DNA from: Streptomyces cyaneochromogenes
GTDB lineage: Bacteria > Actinomycetota > Actinomycetes > Streptomycetales > Streptomycetaceae
NCBI RefSeq assembly: GCF_003963535.1
Contig: NZ_CP034539.1
Coordinates: forward strand, 3,348,001-3,412,000
Length of the DNA stretch: 64,000 nt
Reading direction: 5' to 3'
Shown here in pieces: positions 16,051 to 24,243 of this stretch; the first letter of the stretch is position 1; each line of letters begins with the position of its first letter. The notes under the pieces are model-generated. The model was not told the origin of the DNA, did no database searches, and saw nothing but the letters and a program-made list of their open reading frames with translations. The translations under genes and the position numbers were made by a program.

Positions 16051-16964
16051 GCCTGCTCCCAGTACTTGTCGTCGGTCAGGCGTCCGGCGAGCTGGTTCAG
16101 CGCCTGCCAGGTCGCCTCGTTGGCGATCTGGCTGTCGAGCACGTCCTCGTCGGTGATGAGCTGCTCACGCCATTGCAGGACCGGTTCGAGAGGTACGGAG
16201 CCGAGGACCTGGCTGTAGCCGATGCCGTGGTTGGAGGCGAGCTGCTTGAGGTCGCCGTCGGTCTTGCGCATCCATGCCGACTGGGTGGGCGAGACCTGGG
16301 ACCACAGCGGGGACTCGGGGTCGGGCACGGCGGCCCGTACGAAGCGGATGGAGTTGCGCAGCTCCTCCTCGTCGTGACCGCGGTCGACGCCGCCGGCGAG
16401 GATGCCGCGCTTGCCGAAGACCAGGCTGGCGGCGGCGCCCACATGCTGGCGGGTCCAGCGGTGGAAGACCAGCCAGCGGGCCGTGACCTCGCTCATCTCG
16501 GGCTGTGCGGTGGCCTCCAGGACCATGTCGACGGCGTAGGAGCGGCCGGCGCTGAGGTCGATGACGACGAGGTCGAACTCGTAGTAGAGCGTCATCAGCA
16601 GGTCGACGCAGCGACGCAGGTTCTCCTCGCCGGTTGCGAACTCGCCGCCGCTGACGTCGCCGGGCATCAGCACGAGGCGGCCGCAGCCGGGCGGCGGGAA
16701 GCGCAGTACCTGGTGCTCGGTCTCGGACCAGACGTCGATCCGGGCCGGTTCGCTCACCTCCCCTATGAGATAGGCGTGCAGGCCGCGGTCCTCGGTGTCC
16801 TGGCGGGCGTCGACGACGTCGAAGACGGCCGCCGCGGTGGGCGAGCCGAAGTCGAAGTCCAGGTAGCAGACGTCGTCCCCGGCCAGCGCTCGGTGGTAGG
16901 CGAGGTTGGCGCTGGTCACGGAGCGGCCCGTGCCTCCCTTGTCGGAGGCGGCGAAGATCAGCAC
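16047..16964 (-). CDS. SCO2523-family variant P-loop (MinD/ParA-like) protein
   Basis: 305 residues of the SIMIBI/MinD-ParA fold. The N-terminus LIFAASDKGGTGRSVTSANL holds a deviant Walker A, KGGTGRS: the signature Lys is kept but the usual GK[ST] Lys is Arg. YLDFDFGSPTAA takes the place of switch I/Walker A' and DLVVIDLSAGRSYA that of Walker B (Asp retained). Nucleotide binding may therefore be altered or lost. Such proteins in Streptomyces act as scaffolds or positioning switches, but this one has no known role. GTG 16964 lies three bases after the SCO2524 stop, and its own stop overlaps the SCO2522 start. Confidence 0.85.
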   Translation of the reverse strand: MLIFAASDKGGTGRSVTSANLAYHRALAGDDVCYLDFDFGSPTAAAVFDVVDARQDTEDRGLHAYLIGEVSEPARIDVWSETEHQVLRFPPPGCGRLVLMPGDVSGGEFATGEENLRRCVDLLMTLYYEFDLVVIDLSAGRSYAVDMVLEATAQPEMSEVTARWLVFHRWTRQHVGAAASLVFGKRGILAGGVDRGHDEEELRNSIRFVRAAVPDPESPLWSQVSPTQSAWMRKTDGDLKQLASNHGIGYSQVLGSVPLEPVLQWREQLITDEDVLDSQIANEATWQALNQLAGRLTDDKYWEQA

Positions 16965-16967
16965 GGT

Positions 16968-18818
16968 TCACACTCCCCGGTCCGCGGCTTCGCGGGCCCG
17001 GGCGAGCGCGTCGAGCTGTCCCAGCACCTCCAGCGTCAACGCGTAGGCCGTGCCCGGCTGTTCGTCCACGAGGGTGCGGGCGCGGCGCAACTTGACCTCG
17101 ATGTTCCTGAGCTGCATCCCGTGCCGGCCGTCGTCCTTGGGCGCGGGTTCCATCTGTTCGTTGCCCAGCAGGTGGGCCGACTCACTGAGCAACGCCCTGG
17201 AGAGCTCGGTGAGTTCGAGGCTGCGGATCGGTGGCTGCTGGTACATCTGGTAGGCCTGCACCATGACCTCGGTGACCCGCTCGGTGATGCTCCAGGACAC
17301 CGGTACGCGCCGCTTGTGGATCTCCGCCTCGGGATAGGCCGCGTGGATGTTGTCCCACAGGCCCACGCCCTCCCCTTCCCGGATCCGGCGCTTCCACATG
17401 TGGTCGAAGATGCCCTCGGCGAGCCTGAGCAGCCGGTCGTGCGAGGCGAGGTTGCGCGACAGCGTGCACAGCTGGACGGTTCGTTTCAACAGCTGCGCCG
17501 AGAAGTCGGTCATGGACCACGTCATGGGCGGGCCGACCCGCTCGCTGCCCTGCAACGGCAGGGCGACGCCCACGTTGTGCAGCTCGTGGACCATGGGGTC
17601 CTCGCGGGTCATCCGGCTGGTGATACGGCCGCGCTCGGCGAGGCGTTCCACGACGGCGACGGTGCGGGTCAGGTCGTCGTCGGTGGCCCGGCGCCGCATC
17701 AGGTCGTGGACGAGGATGGCGGCGACGGAGAGGGAGAAGTACGCGGACTCCAGCTTCTGGCCCGTCGTACGCCAGGGAATGTCCTCCAGGGGCCAGCGGT
17801 CGGCGTCGAAGCGGGCGATGCCGGACCAGTACTGCTGGGTCAGCTCCCAGCGCAGTCGGAGCGCCTCGGCGAGCTTCTGCTGTTCGGTGTTGAGCAGGCC
17901 GAGGGTGAGGGTGCGGTCGGAGAACAGGTCCTGGATACCGTCGAGGGCGACCACGGTGAAGTACAGGTACGGCACCGCGTTGGCGACGCCCTCGGGCTGC
18001 GGCCCGATGGGTTCGTCCGTCTCGACCTCGGGGGCGTCCTTCACCATGCTCCACGCCCAGCCGCACTCGAAGAGCTGGTTCTCGTCCTTGAGGCCTTCCT
18101 GGACGTCGATACCGAGGAAGACGCTCTCGTTGATCGCCGCACGCAGTGAACGGAAGCGGGACTGGAACTTGTTGAGCACCTGGCGCTGCGACAGCCGTCC
18201 CTGGCCGAGGAGTTCGCAGAGCGTGGCGCCCTGCGAGGAGTCGGTGTCGAAGACGTTGACGGTGAAGGAGCGCAGCAGGCTCACCATGGCGGCGGTGAGC
18301 CGGTTGCTGGTGTCCTGGCGCAGCTCGGCGATCGTCTCCTTGATGTCGCTGCGCCGGGTCCTGGTCTCGTAGACCTTGAGGAAGCCGAGCGTGGCGAGGC
18401 ACAGGGTGACGGACATGGAGAACGAGTCGACGACGCCGAGTTGGCGCTGCTCCTCGGTGAGCTGCTTGGTCTTGTCGGCGGAGCCGAAGTAGTAGCCCCC
18501 GGCGAAGGTGGGCCTCTTGTCCTCACCGGTGTGCGCCCGCATGAAGTCGGCCGCGGCCGTGACGAGGCTGGCCGGGACCTCCAGGCGTCCGCCGGCCCGC
18601 TTCAGGGCCTGCTGGACGTCCTCCTGTGTGGTGTCCGGGTCGTCCAGCCGGAACGCCGGGATCTCGGTGGCGGGGTACAGCAGGCAGAGCAACCGCTCCG
18701 CGTCCGCGACACTGCTCTCCTTGCCCCAGTCGCCCCATTGCCACCCTCCCGCGTCGAAAGAGTGGCGGGCGATTGCCTGCCAGATGTCCAGCAGATGCTG
18801 GCGTGGCTTGATCTGCAT
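16968..18818 (-). CDS. SCO2524-family protein
   Basis: A 616-residue, largely helical soluble protein. The opening MQIKPRQHLLDIWQAIARHS, then SSVADAERLLCLLYPATEIP and FRLDDPDTTQEDVQQAL is typical of the SCO2524 family as I recall it. No signal peptide, membrane segment, nucleotide-binding loop or nuclease motif is visible. Several regions (residues about 160-270 and 330-420) look like helical repeats. As the largest member of the cassette it could be a scaffold or sensor, but this is inference. ATG 18818 has GAGGGGCATGGG upstream. 121 bases separate it from the methyltransferase gene. Confidence 0.8.
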   Translation of the reverse strand: MQIKPRQHLLDIWQAIARHSFDAGGWQWGDWGKESSVADAERLLCLLYPATEIPAFRLDDPDTTQEDVQQALKRAGGRLEVPASLVTAAADFMRAHTGEDKRPTFAGGYYFGSADKTKQLTEEQRQLGVVDSFSMSVTLCLATLGFLKVYETRTRRSDIKETIAELRQDTSNRLTAAMVSLLRSFTVNVFDTDSSQGATLCELLGQGRLSQRQVLNKFQSRFRSLRAAINESVFLGIDVQEGLKDENQLFECGWAWSMVKDAPEVETDEPIGPQPEGVANAVPYLYFTVVALDGIQDLFSDRTLTLGLLNTEQQKLAEALRLRWELTQQYWSGIARFDADRWPLEDIPWRTTGQKLESAYFSLSVAAILVHDLMRRRATDDDLTRTVAVVERLAERGRITSRMTREDPMVHELHNVGVALPLQGSERVGPPMTWSMTDFSAQLLKRTVQLCTLSRNLASHDRLLRLAEGIFDHMWKRRIREGEGVGLWDNIHAAYPEAEIHKRRVPVSWSITERVTEVMVQAYQMYQQPPIRSLELTELSRALLSESAHLLGNEQMEPAPKDDGRHGMQLRNIEVKLRRARTLVDEQPGTAYALTLEVLGQLDALARAREAADRGV

Positions 18819-18914
18819 CCCATGCCCCTCACACAGGCCGCACTGCCATTACCTGAGGAATAACCCTCTTCTGTTGTGAAGATTCACCATGACGATTCTT
18901 CGATCAGTGGTTCT

Positions 18915-18951
18915 GTCAGCGGATCGGGCATCCGATCCGTCAGCGGATCGG
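18915..18951. repeat. direct and inverted repeat at the 3' end of the methyltransferase gene
   Basis: GTCAGCGGATCGG occurs at 18915-18927 and again at 18939-18951, 24 bases apart. Between and including them, CGGATCGG (18920-18927) and CCGATCCG (18932-18939) form an 8-bp hairpin with a GCAT loop immediately after the minus-strand stop codon. It may be a terminator or attenuator between the methyltransferase and the SCO2524 gene; no T tract follows. Confidence 0.55.
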
Positions 18952-19731
18952 AATGTCCGCGTCCGAATTCCGGCGCCAGCCGTAGGCGACGATCATTCCC
19001 GAATATCCGTCGCGCACCTCGGCCTCGGATTCGAGCCGTTGCACCTTGAAGTCGCGCGCGAATGCCTCAAGGCTCGCACGCACCTCGGATTCTCCCACGT
19101 CACAGGCCGGGAAGAAATGTTCGCCCGCGTGATAACCCTTCGAATGCTCCATGAAGGCGGCGGCGAAGGGGGCGCCGGGGGCAAGGGCGCGCAGAAACCG
19201 CTCGACGCCGAGCGTGAACTCGTCGTAGTCGGTGGTCATCGATTCCGCGACGAAGAACATGGTCCCCATGGACCACCGGCCCTCGTACCGTGCCAGGCCG
19301 AAGAGGTCGCCCTCCTCGACATGGACGACCTTGCGGAATCTCTCACGCGGGTCCGCGCCCAGGGAGCCGTAGGCCTCGTGCTCGCACAGGGCGCCCCAGA
19401 ACTGGTCCCAGTTCGTGTCATAGGCGTCGACCTGGCTCGCCAGATACTTGACGTTGGCGGGTGAGCGTTCGAAGAGGGTGATCTCCTCGCACCAGGGCAT
19501 CATCGCCAGTGCGGGATAGAGATTGGCTCCGGCCCCTACATCGATACCGGAAACCGGACCGCCGCCCTGCTTCCGGAAATGATCGACGAAATGATCCCGG
19601 ATCAGGTGCAGGATCTCAGCGTCCTCCGCCTGTAAGACACTGTAGTTGTGCTGCACGTAGGCGATCGGGTCGAACTCGGCCCAGTGCACCTGTGCGTTCA
19701 GCTGGGCGTCCCCCGACGATCTCTGGGTCAT
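18940..19731 (-). CDS. SCO2525-family SAM-dependent methyltransferase
   Basis: A 263-residue class I methyltransferase. The start of the fold, WAEFDPIAYVQHNYSVLQAE, resembles the NNMT/PNMT-type amine methyltransferases, and motif I is SGIDVGAGANLYPALAM with an acidic strand-2 end at EITLFERSPANVKYL. A later loop, DYDEFTLGVERFLRALAPGA, is typical for that group. The family is named for SCO2525 and accompanies SCO2521-2524. The methyl acceptor is unknown; small amines or a cassette product are possibilities. It is divergent from a GNAT gene and is the first gene of the minus-strand cassette. Confidence 0.85.
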   Translation of the reverse strand: MTQRSSGDAQLNAQVHWAEFDPIAYVQHNYSVLQAEDAEILHLIRDHFVDHFRKQGGGPVSGIDVGAGANLYPALAMMPWCEEITLFERSPANVKYLASQVDAYDTNWDQFWGALCEHEAYGSLGADPRERFRKVVHVEEGDLFGLARYEGRWSMGTMFFVAESMTTDYDEFTLGVERFLRALAPGAPFAAAFMEHSKGYHAGEHFFPACDVGESEVRASLEAFARDFKVQRLESEAEVRDGYSGMIVAYGWRRNSDADIPIR

Positions 19732-19912
19732 TCACTCACGGTACCAAAAGAAGGCGCACTGGGAGCGCGTCGAGGCATAGACAAGTCACGGCCTTGAACC
19801 GCCGGATTGGCCCTGCTCAAGATGGGCGGATCTCCAACCGAGCGCCTGAAACGGCGGGCAACGGGTGCTCACCCGCACGAGTGACTCCATTCCATCGCAT
19901 AGGGGGCAGTTG

Positions 19913-20482
19913 ATGGCTGTGCCGGAGGAACGTTTCCCTGTTCTGGGTCGCCGCACTGACCAGGCGTTCTTCGCCGACAGCAGCGATCGGCCGCTGACGA
20001 TGCGGGGTGTCACCGAGGCGGACCTGCCCGAACTCCTCCGCGTGGACAGGGAGGTCTTCCCCGACGACCCCTATCCGTACTTCGTGCTCCGCCAGCATCT
20101 CGACGTGCACGGCGACCGCATCCTGGTCCTCGACGACGGCGAGTGCCTGCACGGCTACGTCCTCTTCGTCACCACCTCGGACGGCTATGTGTGCTGGGTC
20201 CTGAGCCTGGCCGTCAGCGCCGACCAGCGCGGCCGGGGGCTCGGCAAGCGGCTGATGCTGGAGGTGCTGCGGCAGCTACGTCGGGAGCGGGTCCGCGAGG
20301 TGCGGCTCACCGTCGAGCCGACGAACGCCGCGGCGATCATGCTGTACCGGTCACTGGGGTTCGCCGCCGAGGGCGGGGTGTTCCGGGACTATCTGGGACC
20401 CGGGGAGGACCGGCTGATCATGGTGCTGGGGTTGGGGTCGGGAATGGGGCCGGGGCCGGGGCCCGGGCCTGGGCGGGGGTAA
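19913..20482 (+). CDS. GNAT-family N-acetyltransferase
   Basis: A 189-residue acetyl-CoA-dependent acetyltransferase. The core motif A, LSLAVSADQRGRGLGKRLML, contains the R-G-x-G-x-G/A pyrophosphate-binding loop, and NAAAIMLYRSLGFAAEG is motif B. This RimI-like arrangement suggests a protein or small-amine acceptor. ATG 19913 is preceded by AGGGGG at six bases. The C-terminus ends in a low-complexity Gly/Pro run (GPGPGPGPGRG) encoded just before a tandem repeat that contains the stop codon, which suggests slippage or recent extension. Confidence 0.88.
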   Translation: MAVPEERFPVLGRRTDQAFFADSSDRPLTMRGVTEADLPELLRVDREVFPDDPYPYFVLRQHLDVHGDRILVLDDGECLHGYVLFVTTSDGYVCWVLSLAVSADQRGRGLGKRLMLEVLRQLRRERVREVRLTVEPTNAAAIMLYRSLGFAAEGGVFRDYLGPGEDRLIMVLGLGSGMGPGPGPGPGRG

Positions 20483-20520
20483 ACCCCACCCCGTTAACCC
20501 CACCGGGTAAACCCCACTGA
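20479..20520. repeat. three tandem 14-bp repeats at a stop codon
   Basis: Three near-identical 14-base units with the consensus GTAAACCCCACCNN lie end to end at 20479-20492, 20493-20506 and 20507-20520. The first unit contains the TAA stop of the GNAT gene. Only three units, no spacers of constant unrelated sequence, so this is a minisatellite and not a CRISPR. It precedes the promoter region of the exported hydrolase at 20577. Confidence 0.85.
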
Positions 20521-20576
20521 ACATAGGGGAGTTACCAGGATGTGACGCTCCGTCAAGATCGGTCAGGCTGCTGTTC

Positions 20577-22064
20577 ATGAAGCAGATCACGAAGAGTGCC
20601 GCCCTGATCGCCGCCGCCTCCGCAGTCGTCTTCGGAGCCGTCACCCCGCTCACCGCGTCCGCGACCGACACGGCGGCGCCGCCGAAGCCGAAGTGGAAGA
20701 AGTGCGCGGGCGAGGGGCTCGATCCGCGGCAGCAGTGCGCGACCGTCTCCGTACCGATGGACTACGACGACCCAGGCGGCCGGAAGATCGACATCGCCGT
20801 CTCCCGCATCCCCAGCGAGAAGCCGTCCGCCCGGCGCGGCGCGCTGCTGCTGATCGCCGGCGGGCCCGGCGGTGACAGCCTCGGCGACCCCTCGGGCAAG
20901 GGGCAGAAGCTGCCGCAGTCGGTGCGCGACGCCTACGACCTCATCGGGTTCGCGCCGCGCGGCAATGCCCCCTCCACCCCCGTGAGTTGCGAGGCCGACC
21001 ACGACGACCTCGCCCGGACGAAGCTGCTCCCCTGGCCCGCCCCCGACGGCTCTGTCACCGAGAACCTCGCCACCGCCCGACGCCTGTCCGACGCCTGCGC
21101 TCGCAACGGCGGCGAGCTGATGAAGCACATCAGCACCAAGAACAACGCCCGCGACATCGACCGCATCCGGGCCGCCCTCGGCGAACGCAAGCTGTCCGCC
21201 TGGGGCGTCTCGTACGGCACGTACATCGGCGCCGCCTACACCGAACTGTTCCCCCACCGGAGCGACCGCATCGTGCTGGACAGCAACGACGCCCCGGACC
21301 CCGTGCGTGCGGAACGCGCCTGGCTCCAGTCGTTCGAGGCGGGCGTCGAGGACAACTTCCCCGAGTTCGCCAAGTGGGCGTCCACGCCCGGCAACCCGTA
21401 TCGCCTCGCCGACACGGCGGCCGAGGTGCGGCCGCTCTTCCTGCGCCTCGCCGCGCGGCTCGACCGCGAGCCGATCCCGTGGCCCGGCGCCAACCCGGAA
21501 GAGCTCAACGGCAACGTCCTGCGCCAGGCCATGCTGGACAACTTCTACGACCCCGACGACTACCCGAAGCTGGCCAAGCTGATCCTGGCCGCACAGCAGG
21601 GGACGCTGCCGCCCGCACCGCCGGCCCCGCCGCGGTCGGCGCTGCAGAACTACACCGCGGTCAGCGCCGCCACCATCTGCAACGACGCCGCATGGCCGAG
21701 GTCGGCCGCGGTGTACGAGAAGGGCGTTGCCGAGAGCCGGGCGAAGTCCCCGCTGACGGCGGGTATGCCGAGGAACGCGATGGTGTGCGCCGCGTGGCCC
21801 TGGCAGCCGAAGGAGGCGCCGGTGCGGGTGACCGACCGGGGGCCGTCGAACATTCTGCTCGTGCAGAACGAGCGGGATGTGGCGACGCCGTTGAGCGGGG
21901 CGTTGAAGCTGCGCGAGGCCTACGGGCGGCGGGCCGTCATGGTTACCGTCAACTCCACCGGGCACGACGCGTATCTCGAGAATGGCAACGCGTGCGGTGA
22001 CGGTGCGGTGTCTCGGTTCCTGGCGACTGGGAAACGGCCCGACGGGGACCTCTACTGCGAGTGA
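20577..22064 (+). CDS. exported alpha/beta hydrolase, tripeptidyl aminopeptidase type
   Basis: A 495-residue secreted hydrolase with a Sec signal peptide (SAALIAAASAVVFGAVTPLT, then ASA). It belongs to the Streptomyces tripeptidyl/proline-type aminopeptidases (S33-like): WKKCAGEGLDPRQQCATVSV, VPMDYDDPGGRKIDIAVSRI, the oxyanion stretch LLLIAGGPGGDSLGD and the nucleophile elbow WGVSYGTYIGA (G-x-S-x-G). The C-terminal TAP-like domain carries RDVATPLSGALKLREAYG (Asp) and NSTGHDAYLENGNACG (His), completing the triad. It releases short N-terminal peptides outside the cell. Confidence 0.93.
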   Translation: MKQITKSAALIAAASAVVFGAVTPLTASATDTAAPPKPKWKKCAGEGLDPRQQCATVSVPMDYDDPGGRKIDIAVSRIPSEKPSARRGALLLIAGGPGGDSLGDPSGKGQKLPQSVRDAYDLIGFAPRGNAPSTPVSCEADHDDLARTKLLPWPAPDGSVTENLATARRLSDACARNGGELMKHISTKNNARDIDRIRAALGERKLSAWGVSYGTYIGAAYTELFPHRSDRIVLDSNDAPDPVRAERAWLQSFEAGVEDNFPEFAKWASTPGNPYRLADTAAEVRPLFLRLAARLDREPIPWPGANPEELNGNVLRQAMLDNFYDPDDYPKLAKLILAAQQGTLPPAPPAPPRSALQNYTAVSAATICNDAAWPRSAAVYEKGVAESRAKSPLTAGMPRNAMVCAAWPWQPKEAPVRVTDRGPSNILLVQNERDVATPLSGALKLREAYGRRAVMVTVNSTGHDAYLENGNACGDGAVSRFLATGKRPDGDLYCE

Positions 22065-22068
22065 CCCC

Positions 22069-23211
22069 TCAGCGGCACTGCGCGTACCGGTGTGCCAAGG
22101 CGTGGAAGGCCTCCTTCGGCTCCCAGTGCCAGCCGGAAGCAGGGTTGTCAGGGTCGTCCTTGATCGGCTTGGTGATGGCGTAGCTCGCCATGTCGAGGTC
22201 GTAGCGCGGGTTGTCGGGGCGGTGTGGGGCGTCCGGGGTGACGAACTCGAAGGCCATCGCCGCGTAGAGGTTCATCGACTCGAAGACGTCCAGCAGGTCT
22301 GCCAGGTAGGCGGCCTGTGTGTGCTCGCTGCGCACCAGGTCGCCCTTGATCTCCGGTGGGGTCTTGTCGTAGTCGACGATGTACCAGCCCATGTCGCCCG
22401 CCTCGGGGGCGCCGGCGTACGCGCAGGTGCCGAACTCGGTGATGGCGAGGGGCTTGCCCCAGCGCAGGTAGCGCTTCAACTCGCGGACGTGGTCGGCGGG
22501 TTGGCGGTGGTAGGAGTAGTAGTCGATGCCGACCACGTCGAAGAGGGTCCAGTCCACCGGCTCGAAGCCCTCGTCCTGGGCGGCGGCGTAGCTCAGCCGG
22601 CCGTGGAAGACGGAGCGGCCGACCGCCGCCGCCTTCGCGGTGAAGCGGGCCAGGCGGCGTTGCATCTTCGCCATGTCGACCGTGCCCTTCTGGAGGTTGG
22701 CGACGCGGTCGAGGACCGTCTCCCCCGGCACGATCCCGGGCACGAACAGCCAGAACTCGCAGCCCACGCTGAAGTCGACGCTCGCGCCCTGCCTGCGCAG
22801 CCGTTCCGCGAACCGGCCGCACTCGGCGATGCTCTCCAGGATCTCCCGCTCAGGCACATCGCCGAGGGTCGGCTGCAGCCAGACGTGCAGCCCGCGCTCG
22901 GCGGCTTCGGCGGCCGTGGCGGTGAGGCGCTCCACGCCGTCGCCGGTGACGTCGAGGGTGTCGGCGTGCAGGTCGTCGCGGATGACCCGGACGTCCCGGC
23001 GCATCCTGGCCGCGCTCCACGCGGTTCCGGGCGTCTCCCCCGCGCCGACGGTGTAGACGACGCCCCGGTGTTCCAGTCCCCTGTGCCGACCTCCTTGCTG
23101 ACCTGCTCCCGTCGCCACGGCCGGTCCGGCGGGCAGCACCGCCCCCGCCAGTCCGACGGCCGCCGCCCCCGCCAGAAACCGTGCCCGGCTGATCCCGTTG
23201 GTCTTCTCCAT
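22069..23211 (-). CDS. exported TIM-barrel glycosidase-like protein
   Basis: 380 residues with an N-terminal export signal (SRARFLAGAAAVGLAGAVLP); one arginine of a twin-arginine pair is replaced (R-A-R), so Sec export is also possible. The mature part looks like a GH-A clan glycoside hydrolase: GRLSYAAAQDEGFEPVDWTL, FDVVGIDYYSYHRQP and KPLAITEFGTCAYAGAPEAG, where the Glu in ITEFG would be the nucleophile. Related Streptomyces proteins are often called abortive phage infection protein; nothing in the sequence supports that. The opposite catalytic residue is not obvious. Substrate unknown. Confidence 0.75.
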   Translation of the reverse strand: MEKTNGISRARFLAGAAAVGLAGAVLPAGPAVATGAGQQGGRHRGLEHRGVVYTVGAGETPGTAWSAARMRRDVRVIRDDLHADTLDVTGDGVERLTATAAEAAERGLHVWLQPTLGDVPEREILESIAECGRFAERLRRQGASVDFSVGCEFWLFVPGIVPGETVLDRVANLQKGTVDMAKMQRRLARFTAKAAAVGRSVFHGRLSYAAAQDEGFEPVDWTLFDVVGIDYYSYHRQPADHVRELKRYLRWGKPLAITEFGTCAYAGAPEAGDMGWYIVDYDKTPPEIKGDLVRSEHTQAAYLADLLDVFESMNLYAAMAFEFVTPDAPHRPDNPRYDLDMASYAITKPIKDDPDNPASGWHWEPKEAFHALAHRYAQCR

Positions 23212-23343
23212 ACGGCCACTGTGGCGAGCGCGCGCCCGCCGCGCCGTCGGCCGATGGTCTACGGCGACGCAACCAAGGGATGAGACGGGGCGTCGATCAT
23301 TGAAGAGATCGTCGAGAACTCATGAGCGAAGGAGAGCAAGATC

Positions 23344-24243
23344 TTGGCCCCCTCCAGATCCCCGATGACCCGGCGCACGCTCCTCACGGCCGGCACCGCC
23401 GCCACCGCGGCCGCCTTGTTAGCGACCTCCCCCGCCCATGCCACCGGAAGCGAGGGCGACGTCTCCGCGCGCCTCCGTGCGCTGGAGGAACAACACGGTG
23501 CCCGGCTGGGCGTGTTCGCGCACAACCTCGCCACGAAGCGGACCGTCTGCCACCGCGCCGACGAACGGTTCCCGATCTGCTCCCTGTTCAAGACCCTGGC
23601 CGCCGCGGCCGTCCTGCGCGACCTGGACCGGGACGGCGAGGTGCTGAACAAGCGCATCCACTACACCGCGGCCGACCTGGTGGAGAACTCCAAGCAGACC
23701 GAGGCGCATCTGGCCACCGGCATGACCGTCGCCGAACTCGCCGACGTGGCCATCCGCTTCAGCGACAACACGGCTGGCAACCTCCTCCTCCGCGAGCTCG
23801 GCGGCCCGACCGCCATCACCCGCTTCGCCCGCTCGCTCGGCGACCCGGTGACCCGTCTCGACCGCTGGGAGACGGACCTCAACTCGGCGGAGCCTTGGCT
23901 GGTCACGGACACCACGAGCCCGCGCGCGATCGGCCGGACGTACGCCCGGCTGGTCCTCGGCAACGCCCTGAACCGCCCGGACCGCGACCTCCTCACCCAC
24001 TGGTTGCTGAACAACACCACCAGCGTCAACCGCTTCCGCGCCGGCCTGCCGAAGACCTGGACGATCGCCGACAAGACGGGCGGCGGTTTCTACGGCGCGA
24101 ACAACGACGCGGGGATCGCCTGGACCGAGGACGGCACCCCGCTCGTGCTCGTGGTCCAGACGACGCAGCCCGAGCAGGACGCGGCGCCCGACCACGCCCT
24201 GATCGTCGAGACGGCCGAGCTGCTGGCGGAGACGCTCACCTGA
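23344..24243 (+). CDS. class A beta-lactamase-type serine hydrolase
   Basis: 299 residues with a twin-arginine signal (MTRRTLLTAGTAATAAALLA, ending in AHA). All class A motifs are present in order: S-x-x-K (ICSLFK), S-D-N (RFSDN), E-x-x-L-N on the omega loop (RWETDLN) and K-T-G (DKTGGG). Active-site residues are therefore intact, so it should acylate and hydrolyse penicillins, though the true substrate is unknown. TTG 23344 is chosen for the GGAGA nine bases upstream; ATG 23365 would also leave the whole twin-arginine signal. The C-terminus overlaps the convergent phosphatase gene by eight bases. Confidence 0.93.
   Translation: MAPSRSPMTRRTLLTAGTAATAAALLATSPAHATGSEGDVSARLRALEEQHGARLGVFAHNLATKRTVCHRADERFPICSLFKTLAAAAVLRDLDRDGEVLNKRIHYTAADLVENSKQTEAHLATGMTVAELADVAIRFSDNTAGNLLLRELGGPTAITRFARSLGDPVTRLDRWETDLNSAEPWLVTDTTSPRAIGRTYARLVLGNALNRPDRDLLTHWLLNNTTSVNRFRAGLPKTWTIADKTGGGFYGANNDAGIAWTEDGTPLVLVVQTTQPEQDAAPDHALIVETAELLAETLT

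Noticed and set aside
16173..18149. Long plus-strand frame opposite the P-loop and SCO2524 genes
   Set aside because: Same high-GC artefact; the minus-strand frames show family motifs and coupled starts.
20479..20520. Possible CRISPR
   Set aside because: Three contiguous 14-base units without spacers and no cas genes.
22069..23211. Abortive phage infection protein
   Set aside because: This name is attached to similar proteins, but the sequence is an exported TIM-barrel glycosidase-like protein with no defence motif.
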